A stretch of DNA of 16,985 nt from Bacillota bacterium (GTDB lineage Bacteria > Bacillota > Clostridia > Peptostreptococcales > Anaerovoracaceae), in the NCBI GenBank assembly GCA_016302545.1, contig JAEDNK010000023.1, positions 1 through 16,985 on the forward strand, written 5' to 3'. Shown here one piece after another: positions 1 through 7,471 of this stretch. The stretch's first letter is position 1, and each line of letters opens with the position of its first letter. The notes under the pieces are model-generated. The model was not told the DNA's origin, searched no databases, and saw only the letters and a program-made list of their open reading frames with translations. The translations under genes and the position numbers were made by a program.

Positions 1-1
1 T

Positions 2-85
2 AAGATGACAGACGAAGAATATGCAAGAATCTTAGAAGAAAGAGAAGCTGAAAAGGAGGCCGCATTAAAGGCTATGGAAGCTTAA
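2..85 (+). CDS. 3' end of an unidentified protein
   Basis: An open frame enters from the left edge and stops at TAA (83-85), giving 27 C-terminal residues. The tail is strongly charged, rich in Glu, Lys and Ala (it ends EAALKAMEA), and is probably a surface helix. A Rho-independent terminator lies 70 bp downstream, which supports this being a real gene end rather than a chance frame. The family cannot be told from this fragment. Upstream sequence would be needed to name it. Confidence 0.6.
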   Translation, partial: KMTDEEYARILEEREAEKEAALKAMEA

Positions 86-155
86 TCTCAGCCTTAAACT
101 CTATCTGAGATACATATGCAAAATAAGACAGATTAAAAAGTTAAATAAAGAATTC

Positions 156-184
156 AAAAGCCTCCGGAAAATTCGGAGGCTTTT
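156..184. terminator. Bidirectional Rho-independent terminator
   Basis: An 11-bp perfect stem (156-166 with 174-184) carries a GC-rich core, a 7-nt loop and A/T tracts on both flanks (AAAAG...CTTTT). It therefore reads as a terminator on either strand. It lies between the convergent partial gene at the left edge and pflA, so it most likely ends both transcripts. Confidence 0.85.
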
Positions 185-207
185 CTACATCACCGCTTAT
201 CTCAGAA

Positions 208-951
208 TTACTTTTTATCGATTGTAACCTGGCTGACTGCATCAGCAGGAAGACATACAAGTTCTCGAAGTTTGTTAAGTTTTTCTCCACTCATAGGAGG
301 CACCCCCTTGAGCCTGTAGGTTATACCCAGCTTCCCGTATTTATCAACAGCCATTGTGTGGTATCCTAGAAGCTCTACCTTATCCACATGCTTTATGCGC
401 ATTATAAAGGCATTCAGTGCCTCTATATCCGCCTCTGTGTCGTTAATATCAGGAACCACTACATTTCTTATCCATACATGCTTATCATAGCCATTTATGA
501 GATCGATAATTTCAAAGAGTGTATCCTGTTCTCTTGCCGTAATGATTTTAAATCTTTCCGGATCAGGATGCTTTATGTCCAAGAGAATCAGATCACAGTT
601 TGCTATTGCCTCTTCGCTGTAGCAGTCTAAATAAGTCCCGCTCGTATCTATGGCGCAGTTTATTCCTGTTTCGTGAAGAGCCTTCATAGCCTCAACAAGG
701 AATTCGCCCTGCATGAGAGGCTCCCCTCCACTGAAAGTCACGCCGCCTTTGCTTCCATAGTACGGCATACCTCTTACGGCCCAGTGAACGATTTCATCAA
801 TTTCTATATCCTCTCCTCGGTTTATATCCCACGAATCCGGGTTGTGGCAGTAAAGGCACCTTGCCGGGCATCCCTGCATAAAGAATACAGTCCTTATACC
901 CGGCCCGTCAACAGCACCAAATGTCTCGATTGAATGAATTCTTCCTTTCAT
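208..951 (-). CDS. pflA: Pyruvate formate-lyase activating enzyme (radical SAM)
   Basis: This 247-residue radical SAM enzyme uses S-adenosylmethionine and a [4Fe-4S] cluster to place the glycyl radical on pyruvate formate-lyase in the cytosol. The cluster motif CxxxCxxC is visible at C28, C32 and C35 (CPARCLYCHNPDSWD). It is preceded by the family's N-terminal ETFGAVDGPGIR and followed by TFSGGEPLMQ, the SAM-contacting GGE motif. Length matches E. coli PflA (about 246 residues). The ATG at 951 has a GGAG ribosome site and the usual MKGRIHSIETFG start. It lies 124 bp downstream of pflB on the same strand, probably in one operon, separated by a strong stem-loop. The pairing with pflB makes PFL the likely target rather than another glycyl-radical enzyme. 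Confidence 0.96.
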   Translation of the reverse strand: MKGRIHSIETFGAVDGPGIRTVFFMQGCPARCLYCHNPDSWDINRGEDIEIDEIVHWAVRGMPYYGSKGGVTFSGGEPLMQGEFLVEAMKALHETGINCAIDTSGTYLDCYSEEAIANCDLILLDIKHPDPERFKIITAREQDTLFEIIDLINGYDKHVWIRNVVVPDINDTEADIEALNAFIMRIKHVDKVELLGYHTMAVDKYGKLGITYRLKGVPPMSGEKLNKLRELVCLPADAVSQVTIDKK

Positions 952-992
952 GCTTTACACTCCGTCATCTAATAAGTTGTTTGCTTGATAGT

Positions 993-1027
993 GTACGAGG
1001 TGCTCACATCCTGCAAGCACCTCGTAC
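993..1027. other. Intercistronic 12-bp stem-loop between pflB and pflA
   Basis: GTACGAGGTGCT (993-1004) is perfectly complementary to 1016-1027, with an 11-nt loop. On the transcribed (minus) strand it is followed by ACTATCAAGC with no U-run, so it does not look like a classical terminator. A role in mRNA processing or 3'-end stabilisation of pflB, setting unequal pflB and pflA levels, is inferred. Confidence 0.7.
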
Positions 1028-1075
1028 GGTTTACATTTTATATTTTATCAAGGAATTGAATTAAACGCTTATGAA

Positions 1076-3307
1076 TTATACTCCCTGATGGAAGGTTCTT
1101 GCGATAACTTCCTTCTGATGATTCTTTGATAATGCGTTGAATCTTACTGCATATCCTGATACTCTGACTGTTAAGTTAGGGTACTTTTCAGGGTTTTCGT
1201 AGGCGTCTTCAAGCAGACTTCTGTTGAGAACGTTTACATTCAGATGGTGTGCACCTCTGTTGAAGTAACCGGTTAATAATCCAACCAATGTTTCCTTCCT
1301 TGACTCTCTGTCTTTACCTAATGCTTCAGGTGTGATGGAGAATGTGTTGGAAACGCCGTCCTGACAGGTATCCCAGTCAATCTTGGATACGGAATTTAAT
1401 GAAGCAACTGCACCGTGGCTGTCTCTTTCGTGCATTGGGTTAGCGCCAGGGGCGAAAGGAGTGCCGGCTCTTCTTCCGTCAGGAGTGTTACCTGTCTTCT
1501 TGCCGTACATTACATTTGAAGTTATTGTTAATACCGATAAAGTATGAACTGCATTTCTGTATGTAGGGTGCTTTCTTAATTCTTCAATTGTTCTCTCTGA
1601 AATTCTTACTGCGATTTCGTCTACTCTGTCATCATCGTTGCCATACTTAGGGAATTCGCCTTCAGTTCTGAAGTCGACGATTACTCCGTTTTCGTCTCTG
1701 ATAGGGTAAACCTTTGCGTACTTAATTGCCGATAAGGAGTCGGCAGCCACGGATAAACCTGCAACACCAAAAGCCATCAATCTCTTAACCTCTGAGTTCA
1801 GGAAAGCCATCTGTGATCTTTCAAAATCATACTTGTCGTGCATGAAGTGAATGATATTCATGATGTTAACATATAATTCGCATAGCCATTCAAGGTAGAT
1901 GTTAAATCTCTTCCATGCATCTTCGTAGTCGATAGGACCGTCTCCGACGGATTCCATCTGAGGACCGACATGGTCTCCCGTTCTTTCATCGATACCTCCG
2001 TTTAATCCTAAAAGAAGTATCTTAGCCAAGTTGCATCTTGCACCGAAGAACTGCATCTGCTGTCCCATCTGAATAGCTGATACGCAGCAGGCTATGGAGT
2101 AGTCTTCACCGCACAAAGGTCTCATCTTGTCATCATTTTCATACTGAATGGAGTCTGTATCGATAGAAACCTGTGCGCAGAACTTCTTAAAAGGTTCAGG
2201 GAGCTTTTCTGACCATAAAACTGTCAGATTAGGCTCCGGTGCAGGTCCTAAATTGTACAATGTCTGAAGAACTCTGTATGAATTCTTGGTCACCTTGTGT
2301 CTGCCGTCCATGCCTACGCCGCCGATGCCCTCTGTAATCCACATCGGATCTCCTCCGAATAACTCGTTATATTCGCTGGTTCTTAAATGTCTTGCAACTC
2401 TCAGCTTCAGGATGTAATCATCCATAAATTCCTGAATCTGTTCTTCCGTGTATACACCGTTTGCAAGGTCTCTCTCAGCGTAGATGTCGATGAAGGTGGA
2501 GGTCCTGCCGATTGACATTGCGGCGCCGTTTTCCTCCTTGATGCCTGCAAGGTAAGCAAAATATGTCCACTGTATCGCTTCTTTAACGTCCTTAGCAGGG
2601 CCTGAGATGTCATAGCCATAACTTTCTGCCATCTTCTTGATTTCCTTTAGTGCGATAATCTGGCTTGAAATTTCCTCGGCAGTTCTGATATTTTCCTCGC
2701 TCATAACATGTCTTGAGGCGATAATTTCATGATCATTTTCTTTCTCGGTTATGAGATAATCTATACCGTAAAGAGCAGCTCTTCTGTAGTCACCGATAAT
2801 CCTTCCTCTGCCGTAGGCATCAGGAAGACCCGTAATAAACCCAAGGTGTCTTACCTGCTTCATTTCCTTGGAATAGGCTTTGAATACGCCGTCATTATGT
2901 GTCGTTATGTAATCGAACATTCTGTCGATTTCTTCGGGAAGCTTCTCACCGTACTCGGCAACTTCAGATCTTACCATTTTGATTCCGCCGAAAGGGCAAA
3001 TACCTCTTTTTAGCGGCTCATCCGTCTGAAGACCAACGATGATGTCCTTACCCGGTACGATATATCCCGGCTCGAAAGCGTTAATTCTCATGATTCTGCT
3101 TGCGTCAACCTTTAAAGTGCCGCCAGCCTTTCTCTCTGCAACCAGGAGCTCCTGTACTCTCTGGTAGCATTCTTTAGTTCTTTCAGTTGCTCCCGCAAGG
3201 AAGCTGTCATCCCCGTCGTACGGATGATAGTTAAGTCTGATGAATTCTTCCACATCGATTTGTTCTGTCCATGAGCCAGGTACAAATCCTTCCCACTCTT
3301 TGCGCAT
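1076..3307 (-). CDS. pflB: Formate C-acetyltransferase (pyruvate formate-lyase)
   Basis: This 743-residue glycyl-radical enzyme converts pyruvate and CoA to acetyl-CoA and formate, the anaerobic route for pyruvate in the cytosol. The adjacent active-site cysteines are C407 and C408 (SIACCVSA), and the glycyl-radical loop near the C terminus is RVSGYAV, with the radical glycine at about 718. Length is close to the family norm of about 750. The open frame extends 20 codons further upstream, but the ATG at 3307 is chosen because TAGGAGGA sits just before it and the protein then begins MRKEWEGFVPGSW, a typical PFL start. Oxygen sensitivity of this family implies an anaerobe. It is first in a probable pflB-pflA operon driven by the promoter at 3434-3462. 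Confidence 0.97.
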   Translation of the reverse strand: MRKEWEGFVPGSWTEQIDVEEFIRLNYHPYDGDDSFLAGATERTKECYQRVQELLVAERKAGGTLKVDASRIMRINAFEPGYIVPGKDIIVGLQTDEPLKRGICPFGGIKMVRSEVAEYGEKLPEEIDRMFDYITTHNDGVFKAYSKEMKQVRHLGFITGLPDAYGRGRIIGDYRRAALYGIDYLITEKENDHEIIASRHVMSEENIRTAEEISSQIIALKEIKKMAESYGYDISGPAKDVKEAIQWTYFAYLAGIKEENGAAMSIGRTSTFIDIYAERDLANGVYTEEQIQEFMDDYILKLRVARHLRTSEYNELFGGDPMWITEGIGGVGMDGRHKVTKNSYRVLQTLYNLGPAPEPNLTVLWSEKLPEPFKKFCAQVSIDTDSIQYENDDKMRPLCGEDYSIACCVSAIQMGQQMQFFGARCNLAKILLLGLNGGIDERTGDHVGPQMESVGDGPIDYEDAWKRFNIYLEWLCELYVNIMNIIHFMHDKYDFERSQMAFLNSEVKRLMAFGVAGLSVAADSLSAIKYAKVYPIRDENGVIVDFRTEGEFPKYGNDDDRVDEIAVRISERTIEELRKHPTYRNAVHTLSVLTITSNVMYGKKTGNTPDGRRAGTPFAPGANPMHERDSHGAVASLNSVSKIDWDTCQDGVSNTFSITPEALGKDRESRKETLVGLLTGYFNRGAHHLNVNVLNRSLLEDAYENPEKYPNLTVRVSGYAVRFNALSKNHQKEVIARTFHQGV

Positions 3308-3627
3308 TGTCTGTGTTCCTCCTAAAAATAAAACAATAGTGATTTGATATATGTATAATGTATACAATTTTGGGTGAAAAAATTATTCCCTCAGGAATAT
3401 CAGCCGCAATTTCTGCATTAATCTCACACATTCATAATATACCGTGTATACTGTACAGTCAAACATTTTTTTCTATTTTTCTTGCACTTTTTTTAATACA
3501 TCAAAATCCCTGAAACGCCCTGTTTTCAAGCAAAACGGGGAATTTTAAAACGATCTGTTTTCGTTACCTGCCTGTCCTCATATTTTTTGCCATTTATACA
3601 ATACTAATTTTAGGAGAATTGAGCAAT
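3308..3627. other. 320-base divergent intergenic region
   Basis: This gap separates divergent pflB (minus) and the AI-2E permease (plus). It holds the pflBA promoter described separately and a small hairpin in the pflB leader (TATTCC 3384-3389 with GGAATA 3394-3399, 4-nt loop). A 9-bp stem-loop with one G-T pair (3518-3526 with 3532-3540) lies upstream of the permease. For the permease no convincing -35/-10 pair is seen: weak options are TTTTCG-17 bp-TATTTT ending at 3586, or the lone TATACA at 3595-3600. The short open frames here have no ribosome site and look like chance. Confidence 0.6.
3434..3462 (-). promoter_or_regulatory. Sigma-A-type promoter of pflBA
   Basis: Read on the minus strand there is TTGACT (3462-3457), a 17-bp spacer and TATTAT (3439-3434). 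Transcription would start near 3427, leaving a leader of about 120 nt before pflB. An 8-bp palindrome CTGTACAG (3451-3458) touches the -35 box and could be an operator half. A second, weaker candidate lies nearer the gene: TTTTCA (3380-3375), 17 bp, TATACA (3357-3352). Confidence 0.75.
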
Positions 3628-4659
3628 ATGGATAATTTTTTGTTTGAAATGGCATCTGCCATCGCAGAGCTTTTGGGCACTTTCGCAAAGGCTCTTTCAC
3701 CCCTCATTATCGGCCTTATCATAGCCTATCTTCTCAATCCTGCAGTAAGCTGGTTCGAAGAAAGGATAAAGAGCCGCGGGTTTTCTATTTTCATTACCTA
3801 TGGTCTTGCTGCCGCAGGACTTTTCGGTCTGCTTTACGGGTTCGTGGTTCTCATCGTAGGTGCTTTACCTTCAGGGGGACTGGACTATACAGCTGAACTG
3901 GTTGCAGCCTATTTTAAGGATGCAGTATCTGCTGTAAGCGACTTTGCCGCCAGGCATCTTTCTCCTATAATCGATGGACGTGAAGACGCTGAGGCCGCCA
4001 TAAAAACTCTAAGCAGCAGTCTTTTGTCCCGTTTTTCCATCTCTTCCCTTATCAGCACTCTTTCTGCTGTAACCGGAGGTCTTGTCAGTTTTTTTATAGG
4101 GGCTACGGCATCGGTTTATCTCTTGAAGGATAAGGAACATTTTATTAATCTGTGGGAAAAACTGATGGTGCTGACATTGAAGCAAAAACATCATGGAATC
4201 ATCAGCGAAACCATGAGTCAGATAAACACAGTTGTTGCTACCTTCATTAAGGGTGCACTTGTGGACAGCCTTATTGTGGCATTTCTTTCTTCCTTAGTGA
4301 TGACCGTGCTTCATGTTAAGTTCGCGGTTATAATAGGAATAATCGGCGGTATTTTAAATATAATACCTTATTTTGGCCCTTTCTTTGGAATGGTCCCGGC
4401 ATTTCTTGTAGCTTTTTTTGAAAACGGACCTGCACATGGGCTAATCGTGGTTCTTGGGCTTTTTTTAGTACAGCAGCTGGATTCAAACTACATCTATCCT
4501 AAGATTGTTGGTTCAACTACGGGGCTGCACCCTCTTTTTGTACTCATGGCTGTGAGTATTTCCGGATATTTTTTCGGCATAGCGGGTATGCTGCTGGCTG
4601 TCCCTGCTGCAGGAATAATACAGGTGCTCATATGCAACTTGGCCTATAGTTTAAAATAG
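3628..4659 (+). CDS. AI-2E family (PerM-type) membrane transporter
   Basis: This 343-residue integral membrane protein belongs to the AI-2E/PerM transporter family. It shows the family layout: paired N-terminal segments (about 22-40 and 54-80), a long soluble stretch (about 85-140), then a hydrophobic C-terminal half. The hallmark IPYFGPFFG is at 246-254 and QQLDSNYIYPKIVG at 282-295, followed by TTGLHPLFVL. The substrate cannot be told from sequence. Family members have been linked to AI-2 export, Na+/H+ antiport or other solutes. The ATG at 3628 is preferred over an in-frame TTG at 3619 because the AGGAG at 3612-3616 is only 2 nt from the TTG but 11 nt from the ATG. It appears monocistronic, diverging from pflB. 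Confidence 0.88.
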   Translation: MDNFLFEMASAIAELLGTFAKALSPLIIGLIIAYLLNPAVSWFEERIKSRGFSIFITYGLAAAGLFGLLYGFVVLIVGALPSGGLDYTAELVAAYFKDAVSAVSDFAARHLSPIIDGREDAEAAIKTLSSSLLSRFSISSLISTLSAVTGGLVSFFIGATASVYLLKDKEHFINLWEKLMVLTLKQKHHGIISETMSQINTVVATFIKGALVDSLIVAFLSSLVMTVLHVKFAVIIGIIGGILNIIPYFGPFFGMVPAFLVAFFENGPAHGLIVVLGLFLVQQLDSNYIYPKIVGSTTGLHPLFVLMAVSISGYFFGIAGMLLAVPAAGIIQVLICNLAYSLK

Positions 4660-4661
4660 CG

Positions 4662-4705
4662 TTTTGGTGTTTTTCATTATTTTTTACACTAAAAAATATT
4701 TTTTA
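4662..4705 (+). terminator. Weak putative terminator after the AI-2E gene
   Basis: TTTTGGTGT (4662-4670) can pair with ACACTAAAA (4686-4694), a 9-bp AT-rich stem with one G-T pair and a 15-nt loop. A T-rich stretch follows (4698-4709). It stands in the right place, between the permease stop and the argG promoter. The stem is low in GC and would not be stable, so the call is tentative. Confidence 0.35.
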
Positions 4706-4728
4706 TTATTAATTTTAACAAAAAACTG

Positions 4729-4757
4729 TTGATTATATTTCTTTCCTGTTGTATAAT
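4729..4757 (+). promoter_or_regulatory. Promoter of argGH
   Basis: TTGATT (4729-4734), a 17-bp spacer and a perfect TATAAT (4752-4757) form a good sigma-A-type promoter. The start would be near 4764, about 58 nt ahead of the argG ATG. The leader contains the TTTATGCA repeats described separately, placed where a bound repressor would block early transcription. Confidence 0.8.
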
Positions 4758-4775
4758 AGCGACATAATTTTTAAA

Positions 4776-4803
4776 TTTATGCAGAATTTATAATTTTTAT
4801 GCA
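4776..4803. promoter_or_regulatory. Candidate ArgR/AhrC operator in the argG leader
   Basis: Two direct copies of TTTATGCA (4776-4783 and 4796-4803) are spaced 20 bp start to start, about two helical turns. On the minus strand the copy at 4803 reads TGCATAAAAATTAT. By hand alignment it matches 11 of 14 positions of the classical arginine box TGAATwwwwATTCA. Paired boxes about 21 bp apart are known for ArgR targets. No regulator gene is in the window, so the assignment is inference. Confidence 0.35.
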
Positions 4804-4821
4804 AAACGGAGGGCAAATAAA

Positions 4822-6090
4822 ATGGAAAAGCAAAAGATAGTCCTCGCTTATTCCGGCGGACTAGACACATCAATTATCTTAACCTGGCTCAAAGAAAAGT
4901 ACGACTGTGAAGTAATCGCCGTATGCTGTGACGCGGGGCAGAAGGAGGATTTCAAGGAAATCGAGGAAAAAGCATATAAGACCGGCGCTTCCAAGGCATA
5001 CATAGTAGATATAAAGAAGGAGTTCGTGGAGGATTACATCTGGCCTGTGCTTAAAGCCGGAGCGATCTACGAAAACGCATACCTTCTGGGAACCTCCATG
5101 GCAAGACCTCTTATGGCCAAAACCCTTGTGGATATCGCTGAAAAAGAAGGGGCATTCTATATCTGCCACGGCTGCACAGGCAAGGGCAACGATCAGGTTC
5201 GTTTTGAAACTACCATCAAAGCTCTCAATCCTGCCATAAAGGTAATCGCACCATGGAGAATATGGGATATGCAGTCACGGGAGGATCTGATACAGTATGC
5301 AAAGGAGCACAACATCCCGATTCACCAGACCGTTGAAAAAATCTACTCAAGAGACGAGAACATCTGGCACATCAGCCATGAAGGCGGCAATCTGGAAAAC
5401 CCTTGGAACGAGTATAAGAAAGACATACACGTGCTCAGCTGCGAGCCTGAAGATGCTCCGGACAAGGCAGAATATGTGGAAATCTCCTTTGAAAAAGGTG
5501 TCCCTGTGGCCCTTGATGGAGAAAAGCTGGATGCGGTAACTCTTCTTACAAAGCTTAACGAAATGGGCTCCAAAAACGGCATAGGAACCATAGATATCAT
5601 AGAAAACCGTCTCGTGGGAATGAAGTCCAGAGGTGTTTACGAAACTCCGGGAGGAACAATCCTCTTCGCCGCTCACATGGCTCTCGAAAGACTCATCCTC
5701 GACAGAGACACCATGCAGTACAAGAACATTGTAGCGCAGAAGTTTTCTCAGATGATTTACGACGGTCTCTGGTTCACGCCTCTCAGAAACGCCATTTCCG
5801 CTTTCGTAGATTCCACTCAGGAATACGTGACCGGCACTGTAAAGATGAAACTGTACAAAGGAAATGCTTTCCCTTGTGCAAGCAAGTCTGACTATTCACT
5901 TTACAGCGAAGAATTCGCCACCTTCAGTGCCGACGACGTTTATAACCAGAGAGATGCAGAAGGCTTCATAAACTTATTCTCGTTGCCGCTCAAGATCAGA
6001 GCAATACAGAAAGAACAGCTGGAAGGAGGCTCCAAACATAATGAAACTCTGGAAAGGAAGGTTTACAAAGGAGGAGAATTCATTTGCTGA
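4822..6090 (+). CDS. argG: Argininosuccinate synthase
   Basis: This 422-residue enzyme joins citrulline and aspartate with ATP to form argininosuccinate in arginine synthesis, in the cytosol. The N-terminal PP-loop ATP site is AYSGGLDTS (9-17), and the citrulline/aspartate-binding part includes CHGCTGKGNDQVRFE. The ATG at 4822 has GGAGGG 8 nt upstream. Oddity: the family usually ends soon after the LPLKIRA segment, but here some 25 further residues follow (QKEQLEGGSKHNET...). Their codons run across the argH ribosome site and the first 50 bases of argH. Expression is probably coupled to argH, under the promoter at 4729-4757. Confidence 0.96.
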   Translation: MEKQKIVLAYSGGLDTSIILTWLKEKYDCEVIAVCCDAGQKEDFKEIEEKAYKTGASKAYIVDIKKEFVEDYIWPVLKAGAIYENAYLLGTSMARPLMAKTLVDIAEKEGAFYICHGCTGKGNDQVRFETTIKALNPAIKVIAPWRIWDMQSREDLIQYAKEHNIPIHQTVEKIYSRDENIWHISHEGGNLENPWNEYKKDIHVLSCEPEDAPDKAEYVEISFEKGVPVALDGEKLDAVTLLTKLNEMGSKNGIGTIDIIENRLVGMKSRGVYETPGGTILFAAHMALERLILDRDTMQYKNIVAQKFSQMIYDGLWFTPLRNAISAFVDSTQEYVTGTVKMKLYKGNAFPCASKSDYSLYSEEFATFSADDVYNQRDAEGFINLFSLPLKIRAIQKEQLEGGSKHNETLERKVYKGGEFIC

Positions 6091-7414
6091 TGAATTCAAC
6101 TCTTCTATAGATGTGGATTGCCGCATGTGGTCCCAGGACATAAAGGGCAGCATAGCTCATGCTAAAATGCTTGCAAAACAGAGCATTATTTCTGAGGAGG
6201 ACGGCCTGAAAATAGTTGAAGGGCTGAAGCAGATCTACTGGGATATGGAAGCAGGCAGACTTCACTTTGAAGCCGGCGACGAGGATATTCACATGGCAGT
6301 GGAAAGAATCCTCACCCAGCGCATAGGAGATGCAGGCAAGAAACTTCATACCGCCAGAAGCAGAAACGATCAGGTAGCTGTGGACTTCAGGCTTTATCAA
6401 AAAGACGTCATAGACGGTATACAGGCAAAGCTCAGGGAGCTTCTGTCTGTCATACTGAGAATCGCAGAAGAAAACAAAGATACCATAATGCCGGGCTTCA
6501 CTCATCTTCAGAAAGCTCAGCCGGTAATGCTGGCACAGCACATGCTGGCCTATTACAATATGTTTTCACGGGATCTGGCAAGATTCTCTGACTGTCTTAC
6601 CCGTACAGATTACATGCCACTTGGCTCAGGAGCTCTCGCAGGCACCACCTACCATACAGACAGAAGATTCCTGGCAGAAGAACTTGGATTCTCAGGTATA
6701 TGTCCCAACAGCATGGACGCAGTGAGCGACAGAGACTTCGCTCTGGAATTTCTGAGCTGCTGCAGCATATGCATGATGCACCTTTCACGCTTCTGCGAGG
6801 AACTTATACTGTGGAACTCTCCTGACTTCGCCTTCATTGAGATGGACGATGCCTTCGCTACGGGAAGCAGCATAATGCCGCAGAAAAAGAACCCGGATAT
6901 GGCAGAACTGGTCCGCGGCAAGACGGGCAGGGTCTACGGCGACCTTATGAGCCTGCTTACAGTTATGAAGGGACTTCCGCTGGCATACAACAAGGACATG
7001 CAGGAGGACAAGGAGCCCGTATTCGATGCGGGAGATACTTTAAAGGACTGCCTCGCCGTCTTTACAGCTATGCTTGACACAATCACCTTCAATAAGGAAA
7101 AAATGGCTTGTTCGGCCAAAAGCGGCTTTATGAACGCTACAGACGCAGCCGACTATCTGGTGGGCAAGGGTATTCCTTTCAGGGAATGCCATGAAATCAT
7201 AGGCCGCATGGTGCTCTACGGAATAGAGCATGACAAAGCCATAGAGGATCTCAGCCTTGAGGAACTCAGAACCTTTTCGGAAGCCTTCGACACTGACATT
7301 TACGACAGAATTTCTCCTGTAGCGTGTATATGCAATAAAAAATCCGAGGGTTCAACATCACCTGAAAGCATAGAAAAGCAGATAGATGGTATAAAATCGT
7401 CCCAACCGGTTTAA
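6041..7414 (+). CDS. argH: Argininosuccinate lyase
   Basis: This 457-residue member of the fumarase/aspartase superfamily splits argininosuccinate into arginine and fumarate. Visible family regions are TARSRNDQV (104-112), the GFTHLQ region (152-157) and the signature catalytic loop GSSIMPQKKNPD (275-286), which carries the active serine. The start at 6041 gives the family-typical MKLWKGRF and has AAGGAGG 11 nt upstream, inside argG. It overlaps argG by 50 bp in another frame, so ribosomes ending argG could reload here. The gene is complete and ends just before the shared terminator at 7421-7454. Confidence 0.97.
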   Translation: MKLWKGRFTKEENSFADEFNSSIDVDCRMWSQDIKGSIAHAKMLAKQSIISEEDGLKIVEGLKQIYWDMEAGRLHFEAGDEDIHMAVERILTQRIGDAGKKLHTARSRNDQVAVDFRLYQKDVIDGIQAKLRELLSVILRIAEENKDTIMPGFTHLQKAQPVMLAQHMLAYYNMFSRDLARFSDCLTRTDYMPLGSGALAGTTYHTDRRFLAEELGFSGICPNSMDAVSDRDFALEFLSCCSICMMHLSRFCEELILWNSPDFAFIEMDDAFATGSSIMPQKKNPDMAELVRGKTGRVYGDLMSLLTVMKGLPLAYNKDMQEDKEPVFDAGDTLKDCLAVFTAMLDTITFNKEKMACSAKSGFMNATDAADYLVGKGIPFRECHEIIGRMVLYGIEHDKAIEDLSLEELRTFSEAFDTDIYDRISPVACICNKKSEGSTSPESIEKQIDGIKSSQPV

Positions 7415-7420
7415 ACGCGA

Positions 7421-7454
7421 AAAATACCGCAAGGCCTGCGCCCTGCGGTATTTT
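7421..7454. terminator. Bidirectional terminator shared by argGH and arcBAC
   Basis: AAAATACCGCA (7421-7431) pairs perfectly with 7444-7454 around a 12-nt loop, with A and T tracts at the two ends. The stem starts 7 bp after the argH stop and lies 18 bp beyond the arcC stop. One hairpin therefore closes both convergent operons. Confidence 0.87.
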
Positions 7455-7471
7455 CCGTAAGTTGTATATTG

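Noticed and set aside
993..1027. Rho-independent terminator after pflB
   Set aside because: The stem is strong but no U-run follows on the minus strand, and the activase gene downstream is normally co-transcribed.
3308..3367. 20-codon N-terminal extension of PflB
   Set aside because: The AGGAGG ribosome site lies inside the extension, just before the ATG at 3307. Homologs start at the later Met.
3619..3627. TTG start for the AI-2E permease
   Set aside because: Only 2 nt separate it from the AGGAG; the ATG at 3628 has a workable distance.
6080..6541. 153-codon minus-strand open frame
   Set aside because: Antisense to argH, rich in Cys, His and Tyr as expected of a shadow frame, with no family likeness.
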